From NCBI GenBank assembly GCA_937902665.1, contig CALELM010000048.1:1-22245 (forward strand): 22,245 bases of DNA, in the 5' to 3' direction. Origin of the DNA: an uncultured Selenomonadaceae bacterium. GTDB taxonomy: Bacteria > Bacillota > Negativicutes > Selenomonadales > Selenomonadaceae. Shown here one piece after another: positions 1 through 5,686 of the stretch. How positions within the stretch are numbered: position 1 is the stretch's first letter; every line of letters begins with the position of its first letter. The notes below the pieces were generated by a model. It saw nothing but the letters and a program-made list of their open reading frames with translations, made no database searches and was not told the origin of the DNA. A program made the position numbers and the translations under genes.

Positions 1-11
1 CGAATTGGAGG

Positions 12-32
12 GAAAATGCTTATGGCATTTTC
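12..32 (+). other. Short AT-rich inverted repeat upstream of the first gene
   Basis: Eight bases at 12-19 (GAAAATGC) pair perfectly with 25-32 (GCATTTTC) across a five-base loop. There is no T-run after the 3' arm and only three G-C pairs per arm, so it is not a convincing terminator. It may be a weak structure in the leader of the tube genes or the end of an upstream transcript. The rest of bases 1-69 shows no gene end and no convincing promoter, apart from the ribosome binding site before base 70. Confidence 0.3.
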
Positions 33-69
33 TTGAACAATGGCGTTATAAAAGAAAGGATGAGAGACT

Positions 70-552
70 ATGGGATTTTTTTTGAAGGTAGAAGGACCAA
101 AAACTGTTGAGTTCCATGAGGAAAGCCTGAATTCGATAGACTTCCTCTCCAACACGACAACGCCGATTTCCGATTCTGAAATGGCAGAGTTGCTGTTTGC
201 ATCCAATGTCACCAAGTCAGAGGCATCGGATGCACGTTCTTCCGATTTGGCTATGGGCTTGCGGATCAGTGGCAGGATCCAGTCCTCTTTGGAGGCGGCT
301 GTTGCGGATGGGACGGTTGATCTTGCCCAATGGGCGTTGGTGCCGTCGGATGCGGCGGATTGCTACCGGAAGGTTACGGTAAAGCTGATAACGGCAGGGC
401 AGGTGGTCAGGCAGTATGTTATCCCGAATGCTTTTGTCCTGTCCTATCAGGAAAAGCTGACGGATGAGACAGGGGCCGGTGAGTTTATCCTGATTGTGAG
501 GCAGAAGCGAGACATGAACGGCAAGGTTGAGCTTTCGGGCGGATTCGAGTAA
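70..552 (+). CDS. Hcp-like inner tube protein, copy 1 (160 aa)
   Basis: Probable inner-tube subunit of a contractile injection system. The ATG at 70 follows a GAAAGGA ribosome binding site. No signal peptide or membrane segment is visible. The C-terminal half reads as a beta-rich module: ISGRI at about 66-70, a conserved Trp near 88, a YR at 99-100, then Tyr126-Gln-Glu, Gly-Ala-Gly at 135-137 and Arg144-Gln145, ending in SGGFE. The same spaced pattern recurs in the next gene (582-1007) and, embedded in longer chains, in the genes at 19922 and 21124. That four-fold recurrence next to VgrG and PAAR-like genes is the basis for the tube call; sequence identity to classical Hcp is not obvious. Compared with copy 2 it has about 20 extra residues in the N-terminal half. 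It could instead be an adaptor or terminator of the tube rather than the bulk subunit. Confidence 0.65.
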   Translation: MGFFLKVEGPKTVEFHEESLNSIDFLSNTTTPISDSEMAELLFASNVTKSEASDARSSDLAMGLRISGRIQSSLEAAVADGTVDLAQWALVPSDAADCYRKVTVKLITAGQVVRQYVIPNAFVLSYQEKLTDETGAGEFILIVRQKRDMNGKVELSGGFE

Positions 553-581
553 TATGGTAGACGGATAGGGAGGAACAGGTC

Positions 582-1007
582 ATGGCATTTTCAATTACGA
601 TAAAGGATCCCGAAATCAAGCTGGAGGAGGAAAGCACGAGAAGCGTCCAGCTGAGCGTGGATATTCCACCGACTAGCCAAGCCCGTGCAAAGGATCTTGG
701 TGTGACGCTCACTATTGTCGGAAAGATTTTGGTGAACACGAGAGATGCAGGAACAGCGGCGGACAGTACGGCAAAGCTCTTGGAATGGTCCAAGATTCCA
801 GGCGAGAAGAAGGAGGCCTTCCGCAGTGTTGTGGTAGAGTCCAAGGCGGCAGGGATCACGACCAGAAAGTATGAGTTCCCGAACATGTATATCCTTGATT
901 ACAAGGAGGAGTTTTCCAGCACGGACGGCACGGGGGAGTATACCTTGTTGCTTCGTCAGGTACGCAGGGATGTCAAAGAGGTAAAAATTTCTGGTGGCTT
1001 CCAATAA
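582..1007 (+). CDS. Hcp-like inner tube protein, copy 2 (141 aa)
   Basis: Paralogue of the preceding gene and probably the second, or main, tube subunit. The ATG at 582 has a clear GGGAGGAAC ribosome binding site seven bases upstream, and the gap to copy 1 is 29 bases. Shared landmarks are IVGKI at about 45-49, LEW at 67-69, FRSVVV near 80-85, Tyr107-Lys-Glu, Gly116-Thr-Gly118, Arg125-Gln126 and the C-terminal SGGFQ. The length suits a single tube-fold domain of the Hcp/gp19 class, with nothing appended. It is followed by a structured 121-base intergenic region with a strong hairpin (1057-1098), as would suit a tube gene needing much higher expression than downstream regulatory genes. The tube role is inferred from paralogy and context. 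Confidence 0.65.
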   Translation: MAFSITIKDPEIKLEEESTRSVQLSVDIPPTSQARAKDLGVTLTIVGKILVNTRDAGTAADSTAKLLEWSKIPGEKKEAFRSVVVESKAAGITTRKYEFPNMYILDYKEEFSSTDGTGEYTLLLRQVRRDVKEVKISGGFQ

Positions 1008-1056
1008 GCTGCAGCAAGGAGATTCCTTAGCATTTCCTTGGAGTGCAGTCGAATGA

Positions 1057-1098
1057 GTGCAGAAGGACGAGCGACAAAGTTGCCCGTCTTTCTTGCAT
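1057..1098 (+). promoter_or_regulatory. Strong RNA hairpin between the tube genes and the J-domain gene; possible attenuator or processing site
   Basis: Read by hand, bases 1061-1069 pair with 1085-1093 and 1071-1075 with 1079-1083, around an AAA loop, with a single A/C mismatch (1070/1084). That gives 14 pairs including two G-U. Beyond a one-base bulge at 1094, four more pairs (1057-1060 with 1095-1098) extend the stem. If the outer stem breathes, the inner stem is followed by TTTCTT, resembling an intrinsic terminator. The position after the two tube genes and before regulatory genes would allow partial termination or mRNA processing that lowers downstream expression. An extra small inverted repeat (AAGGA/TCCTT, 1016-1028) lies upstream. 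Function is inferred. Confidence 0.55.
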
Positions 1099-1128
1099 GT
1101 AGAATGGGAATTACAATGGGGAATTATT

Positions 1129-1602
1129 ATGAAGAATCATTATGAAGTGCTTGGTGTGGCACGGGGTGCGACCGACAAAGAAATCAAGAAGGCATACTTC
1201 AAGCTGGCAAAAAAATATCACCCAGATCATAATGTTGGGGATGCACAAGCGGCAAAAATTTTTGAGGAGGTTGCCGAAGCATATCGAGTGCTTTCCGACA
1301 AGTCGGCACGTGAAAATTATGACAGGGAGCTGGAGCATGCGGGAAGTGCCAAGACCTCATCGTCACCAGGCGGTCAGGCAGGAGCGCGGCAAGCCAAGAG
1401 GAAAACGGGAGCAGCGCCAACGAGCGGACATGTCGATTTTGAGAATATGGCGAGAAGCTTTGCTTCCTTTTATGGATTTGACCCAAAGACGAAGACCGTG
1501 ACGGACGAGGACAAGATGGGGGCTTTTGTTCCAAAGCAGAAAAAGAAAAACCCGTTGGATATGTCCGATATGTTTGAACGCTTTATGGGATTCAAGAAGT
1601 AA
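1129..1602 (+). CDS. J-domain co-chaperone (157 aa)
   Basis: DnaJ-type co-chaperone expected to stimulate the ATPase of an Hsp70-family partner. The J-domain fills residues 4-66, with helix II rich in Lys/Tyr, the invariant HPD at 31-33, and the usual helix III pattern ending near ARENYDREL. There is no Gly/Phe region and no zinc-finger domain, so it is a short class C J-protein. The linker from about 70-100 is Ser/Gly/Lys-rich, and the C-terminus has two small amphipathic blocks (DFENMARSFASFYGFD and NPLDMSDMFERFMGFKK) that may bind a partner. I chose ATG 1129 because it puts the J-domain at the N-terminus and follows GGGGAA. The longer frame from GTG 1057 would begin inside the hairpin. The likely partner is the Hsp70-like protein at 5687-8443 in the same array. 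Confidence 0.9.
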   Translation: MKNHYEVLGVARGATDKEIKKAYFKLAKKYHPDHNVGDAQAAKIFEEVAEAYRVLSDKSARENYDRELEHAGSAKTSSSPGGQAGARQAKRKTGAAPTSGHVDFENMARSFASFYGFDPKTKTVTDEDKMGAFVPKQKKKNPLDMSDMFERFMGFKK

Positions 1603-1609
1603 GGCGGTG

Positions 1610-2185
1610 ATGGGATTGAACAGAAGAATATTTTGCATTGCGAGCATGGGTGTTTTTGGTGCCTTGTTTGCCTTTGTTGCCCTGACAGGACCGTTTCTTG
1701 GGATGGAAAAGGCATTGCTGGAACTTTTTGGAGTTTTTGTATTTGCTTCTTCTGCTGTTATGCTTTATCATGAGTGGGAGCCTGGAACAAAAATGGTTTT
1801 GGGCGGCGAAGGCTTCCTTGGTGGGGAGAAGCTTCAGGACAGCCAGAGAATCACGCAGGTTGACTTCTTGAACGAGGAAGGCAAGGTTATCCGTACATGG
1901 GAACTGTATGGTCATGTCAGCATGCTGATTGGGCGGGATGTCGGAGAGAACCAAGTGGATATCAATCTTTCAGATAGCCCGTATGCGTCCATGGTGGATA
2001 TTGAGCATGCCGTGCTCAATTATGCAGATGGCAACTGGTATATTGAGGATCTGGGGAGCAAGAATGGGGTGCTGGTGCAAAAGGCTGTGGACGGAAGGCG
2101 CTACCGATTGAGTTCCGATCGTCCATGCAAGCTCGTGATGAATGATATTGTGCGAATCGGCTTATGTGAGCTGAGACTGCATTAA
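1610..2185 (+). CDS. Membrane-anchored FHA-domain protein (191 aa)
   Basis: Phosphothreonine-binding signalling protein. Two hydrophobic segments at about 8-26 and 36-54 anchor it in the membrane, followed by a cytoplasmic-type FHA domain at about 95-190. FHA landmarks are visible: Gly108-Arg109, His133 in an IEH context (the usual preceding Ser-Arg is replaced by Asp-Ile), and the GSKNG turn at 149-153. The start lies eight bases after the J-protein stop. ATG 1610 is used, but TTG 1616 with the AAGGCGG eight bases upstream, or GTG 1607, are equally possible. In T6SS, FHA proteins are recruited by Ser/Thr phosphorylation to control assembly, and here the next genes are a second FHA protein and PP2C phosphatases. 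No kinase is present in the window, and the atypical residue before His133 could alter ligand choice. Confidence 0.82.
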   Translation: MGLNRRIFCIASMGVFGALFAFVALTGPFLGMEKALLELFGVFVFASSAVMLYHEWEPGTKMVLGGEGFLGGEKLQDSQRITQVDFLNEEGKVIRTWELYGHVSMLIGRDVGENQVDINLSDSPYASMVDIEHAVLNYADGNWYIEDLGSKNGVLVQKAVDGRRYRLSSDRPCKLVMNDIVRIGLCELRLH

Positions 2186-2199
2186 AAGGAGAGATAACT

Positions 2200-2766
2200 G
2201 TGAATGGATTGATACGCTGCCAAAATGGGCATTTGTTTAGTTCACGCCGCTATGGTACGGTTTGCCCGTACTGCAATACGGAAACAGCAACGCAGGAGAG
2301 GAAGGAAGTAACGGAAAAGAGCGAGGCGGATGCAGATGCCATTCTCTTCATGACGGAAATACAGCCTGTTTGCGGTTGGCTGGTCTGCATTGAAGGACCC
2401 AGGCAGGGGAAGGACTACAAGATTCATGAGGGGAAAAACTTCATGGGACGTGCCGATGACATGGATATCCAGATTCTTGGGGACAACAAGATTTCCAGAA
2501 GGAACCATGCCGTCATCGTTTATGACCCCAAAAAGCACGAGACTGTGCTTTTGCCGGGAGATTCCAACGGTATTGTGTACCACAATGACAGTGCTGTTTA
2601 TATGCCGGTGGTATTGAGCGTTTATGATGTGATTGAGCTGGGGAAGAGCAAGTTCCTCTTTATCCCGTTCTGCGGGGAGCATTTCCGTTGGGAGGACAAT
2701 GAGCAGGAAGGAGGAGACGTGCCGAAGCAGCAAACCCATTACGAGCAACAGAAAGAGAAGGGATAA
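2200..2766 (+). CDS. Zinc-ribbon plus FHA-domain protein (188 aa)
   Basis: A soluble FHA protein starting at GTG 2200, with AAGGAGAG seven bases upstream. Residues 7-25 form a small treble-clef-like metal site, Cys7-x3-His11 and Cys22-x2-Cys25 (CQNGH and CPYC). The FHA domain at about 60-155 has Gly83-Arg84, the canonical SRRNH at 99-103 and SNG at 122-124, so phosphothreonine binding looks intact. The C-terminal 25 residues are charged and probably disordered. No membrane segment is seen. The pairing with a membrane FHA protein just upstream suggests that one tethers and the other acts as a soluble adaptor, both read by the phosphatase encoded immediately downstream. The target of the zinc ribbon is unknown. 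Confidence 0.83.
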   Translation: MNGLIRCQNGHLFSSRRYGTVCPYCNTETATQERKEVTEKSEADADAILFMTEIQPVCGWLVCIEGPRQGKDYKIHEGKNFMGRADDMDIQILGDNKISRRNHAVIVYDPKKHETVLLPGDSNGIVYHNDSAVYMPVVLSVYDVIELGKSKFLFIPFCGEHFRWEDNEQEGGDVPKQQTHYEQQKEKG

Positions 2767-2770
2767 GGCA

Positions 2771-3601
2771 ATGATAGAGTCATATATTTTGCTGGTGCTT
2801 TTTGTCTTGATCGCAGGCTGCGCATGGTGGCTGAAAACGCATTCGTACGGAGCGGTACCTGTGCGGAAGGCGGCAGGGAATCCTATCGGTACCTGCATGA
2901 CGATTGGCGATAGGGAGCTGCAGCAGGATCAAATGGGAACGGCACTGGGAGATGCCGGTGCCATCATGGTTTTGGCAGACGGTATTGGAAGGGGACAGGG
3001 CGGAAGAATTGCCGCCAGAATTACTGTAGATACGTTTCTTGACCTTTACAATGAATATCAAGCCTTTGACAAGCCGCAGTATTATTTTCGCCGTGCTTTT
3101 CAGGCAGCGAATCACAAAATATTGAATTATTTGGAAGAACGCCAGGGCGAGGCGGCGGCAGCAGTTGCCTTGGTGCTGGATGACACGCTGTACTATGCCG
3201 TAGTCGGTGACGTGCGCTTGGCAGTTTACCGGCAAGGCGACCTTGTTCCTGTCAGCGAAGGGCAGACCATTGATATTATGGCAAAGCATTGCTATGAAAA
3301 AGGAAACATCAGCAAGCAGGCAGCGCTTTCCTTTTTGGATGAGCATCGCAGGTACAATTTTCTTGGCAGGGACGATTTTCAGGACATAGAGTACTTCAGC
3401 AAGCCGATGAAGCTGAGGAAGGGCGATGCCGTTCTTTTGATGACGGACGGTGTTTTTCCTGCCATTCGCTGGGTGGATATTGAAGACCAGCTAAAGGCTC
3501 CAGGCACATCGAAGGAAAAGGCTTATCGGATCATCGAAGCAGTAAACCAAAGCAAGGCGGCAGAAAAAGACAATGCCAGCGTGATCATTTATCAAAACTA
3601 A
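2771..3601 (+). CDS. Membrane-anchored PP2C-type Ser/Thr phosphatase (276 aa)
   Basis: Metal-dependent protein phosphatase expected to reverse threonine phosphorylation that FHA proteins read, as PppA does in T6SS. A single N-terminal membrane segment lies at 5-21. The PP2C core follows, with all metal-site aspartates in place: Asp53 in QQDQ, Asp70-Gly71 in VLADGIG, Asp226-Gly227 in LMTDG, and Asp267-Asn268 in DNAS. VVGDVR at about 144-149 matches the central strand motif. ATG 2771, four bases after the FHA stop, gives a 276-residue protein typical of a bacterial PP2C plus anchor; upstream codons in the frame overlap the FHA gene and are unlikely to be used. The IAGC at 14-17 resembles a lipobox but sits in a segment with no preceding basic residue, so a plain anchor is more likely. 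The stop is followed by 92 bases in which I see no gene. Confidence 0.88.
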   Translation: MIESYILLVLFVLIAGCAWWLKTHSYGAVPVRKAAGNPIGTCMTIGDRELQQDQMGTALGDAGAIMVLADGIGRGQGGRIAARITVDTFLDLYNEYQAFDKPQYYFRRAFQAANHKILNYLEERQGEAAAAVALVLDDTLYYAVVGDVRLAVYRQGDLVPVSEGQTIDIMAKHCYEKGNISKQAALSFLDEHRRYNFLGRDDFQDIEYFSKPMKLRKGDAVLLMTDGVFPAIRWVDIEDQLKAPGTSKEKAYRIIEAVNQSKAAEKDNASVIIYQN

Positions 3602-3693
3602 GGCGCTTTTGCTATCCAGAAGGGCAGGCAGAGGTTCTGTGCTGAGGAGATTTTGCTCTCCACGGTATTTCCTTAGAAATCGAGGTAGGAAAT

Positions 3694-5667
3694 GTGAGAA
3701 AATCAAACAGTATATTCAAGACAGCGTTCGTATCGGAAGCGGGAAGCCGCTTGGCGAATGATGACTATTTTGCTTATGTGGAATTGGATGACTATGCTTG
3801 CTATGTGCTTGCGACAGGGATCACGGACTTCGTATCCACGGAAGCGGCAAAGGAAGCAGCAGAGAACCTTCTCGTAAGCTTTCAGGAAAAGCCGAGCATG
3901 GCAAAGGCAACGCTCCTGCGTTATATGAAGGATGCGAATAAGCGTTTGCTTTCCTCGCAGGCATCGCAGCATTTGAAAGCATCGTTGCTGATGATCGTGA
4001 CGGATTACGAGCAGGTGCGGTATGTAGAGGCGGGCAACGTGCGCCTGCGTTTTTACCGGCATGGAAGGATTTACTTGGAGTCGTCCGACATGTCGCTGGC
4101 ACAGGACATGGTGAACAAGGGGGACATGACTCCGCTTGACAAGCATGAGGAGAGAAATAACCTGTATGCCTACATGGGCAAGGAGGATTTTTTCTATCCG
4201 TACATTTCCAAAAAGTTCAAGCTGATGGATTCCGATATTATCGCTTTTTATACCAAAGGGCTTTGGGAGCATGTGGACACGCAGGAAATTGACGAGGTTT
4301 TCAGCGAGGCATCGGACGAGCCGAAGAATTCCATTGATTGTCTGGAGGACATGCTGCTGTCAAGGCAGATGCCGGAGATGGAAAGCTATACCATCGCAGC
4401 AATTTTTATCAACAAGGCATACAGGGATCCGGAACGCGAGCAGAAAAGACAGCGTTACATTCGTATTGCAATTATCGTGATAGTTATTATTCTTTTGCTG
4501 TCTTTGATCGGCTGGTTCCTGCATTGGCGCTACCAGAAAAAGGTGCAGGCGCTTCAGGATTCCGAGGACAATACGATTACTTACATGAAATCCGACAATT
4601 ACCTGCGGGCAAAGGAATCCTGCGCGGAATCCATGAAGCTTGCTTCGGATCTTGGGGATAAAAAGGAAAAGGAGCGCATGCGCAGGTACTCGGTGCTGAT
4701 TGAAGCAATTATCCGTGGAGATGATGCGTTTGCGCAAAAGAATTTCGTGGAAGCAACGACCGTGTACATGGATGCGATGGAGCTTAGCCGGGATGCAGAC
4801 CTTTTGGGTTATGAATACATCCAGCGCAGGCTTGGGCAGGCGGAGAGCTACATCCATGTGAATGACTTTATCGACCTTGGCGACAAGGCTCTTCAGGCAG
4901 GCAACTTGGACAGGGCAGAGGAATGCTATTTCAAGGCAAGGGATAAGGCGATTGCCGTGCATGACATGGAAGGGCGCAGGGCGGCAATGGATGCCCTTGG
5001 CAGGCTGTATGATGACAAGGCAAAGAAGGAAAAAACGGCGGAGGACCAGCAGAAGAAGGCAAATGACGCAGCGATTCAGGCTGCACTGCAAAAGGGCGAT
5101 GCCCTGATGCAGGCAGGTGACGTGGAGGGAGCGGAAAAGGCTTATCTTCAGGCACAGGCAATCGCAAACTCCACGGGCGACCGCAGTGCAAGGAACGATG
5201 CCGTTGCGGCTCTTTCCAAGACGCATGATGCACAGGCAGAGAAGGAAAAGAAGGAGCAGGACAAGAAGAAGGCTTACGAGGACGGCATCACATCGGCTTC
5301 CGGCATGGCTGCAAAGGGCGATGATTCCTTTAATGCAGGGGATTACCTCTCGGCAGAAATTTTCTACAGAAATGCACAGAATACATATTTGTCCATGGGA
5401 GAAACAGAGGCGGCTGCCAAGATGAAGGAAAAGGCAGATGACTCTGTCACCAAGTACAATGACTTGTCAGAAAAGCGGAAGGCTGCGGAGGAGAAGGAAG
5501 CAGCGGCAAGGGAAAGCTATCTGCAGCAGAATTTCTCGGTTGCCAAGCAGTGGGCAGTGCAGGCAAAGCAGATGTATACGGATCTTGGATTGAAGGACAA
5601 GGCAGATGAGCTTCAGCTGTTCATTGAGCAAATTGATACGGATGCGGCGATTGCAGCCAACTTATGA
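3694..5667 (+). CDS. PP2C-like pseudophosphatase, membrane span and extracytoplasmic TPR-like domain (657 aa)
   Basis: A fusion that looks like a transmembrane sensor or scaffold. The start is GTG 3694 behind GAGGTAGGA. Residues 8-240 follow the PP2C fold pattern of the preceding gene (ND D at 22-24, EAGNVRLRFYR matching VGDVRLAVYR), but catalytic positions are lost. The ADG aspartate is Thr41 (ATG at 40-42), TDG is TKG (187-189), and the terminal DN is replaced in the ESYTIAAIF segment near 230-238. A 21-residue membrane span (256-276) follows a basic stretch, placing the PP2C-like part in the cytoplasm. The remaining 380 residues are Ala/Lys/Glu-rich helical repeats with TPR character (repeated A-x-x-x-G-D/N and AEKAYLQA-type blocks near 400-560), presumably outside the membrane. 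It may bind phosphoproteins without hydrolysis and couple this to the envelope. Confidence 0.78.
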   Translation: MRKSNSIFKTAFVSEAGSRLANDDYFAYVELDDYACYVLATGITDFVSTEAAKEAAENLLVSFQEKPSMAKATLLRYMKDANKRLLSSQASQHLKASLLMIVTDYEQVRYVEAGNVRLRFYRHGRIYLESSDMSLAQDMVNKGDMTPLDKHEERNNLYAYMGKEDFFYPYISKKFKLMDSDIIAFYTKGLWEHVDTQEIDEVFSEASDEPKNSIDCLEDMLLSRQMPEMESYTIAAIFINKAYRDPEREQKRQRYIRIAIIVIVIILLLSLIGWFLHWRYQKKVQALQDSEDNTITYMKSDNYLRAKESCAESMKLASDLGDKKEKERMRRYSVLIEAIIRGDDAFAQKNFVEATTVYMDAMELSRDADLLGYEYIQRRLGQAESYIHVNDFIDLGDKALQAGNLDRAEECYFKARDKAIAVHDMEGRRAAMDALGRLYDDKAKKEKTAEDQQKKANDAAIQAALQKGDALMQAGDVEGAEKAYLQAQAIANSTGDRSARNDAVAALSKTHDAQAEKEKKEQDKKKAYEDGITSASGMAAKGDDSFNAGDYLSAEIFYRNAQNTYLSMGETEAAAKMKEKADDSVTKYNDLSEKRKAAEEKEAAARESYLQQNFSVAKQWAVQAKQMYTDLGLKDKADELQLFIEQIDTDAAIAANL

Positions 5668-5686
5668 TGGGGAAGGGTGAAACAGG

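Noticed and set aside
33..52. Possible promoter boxes TTGAAC and TATAAA before the first gene
   Set aside because: The spacing is only 8 bases, and the -10-like box is too close to the start codon. No convincing pair was found.
1057..1128. Upstream GTG start for the J-domain gene
   Set aside because: The extra 24 residues fall in the hairpin region and are not J-domain sequence. ATG 1129 gives a normal J-protein N-terminus.
2810..2822. Lipobox (IAGC) in the PP2C anchor
   Set aside because: There is no basic n-region before the hydrophobic stretch, and the sequence continues as a membrane span, so a plain N-terminal anchor is more likely.
3602..3693. Small inverted repeat (GGAGA/TCTCC) and short frames in the gap after the PP2C gene
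   Set aside because: The stem has only five pairs with no T-run, and no frame has a credible start and length.
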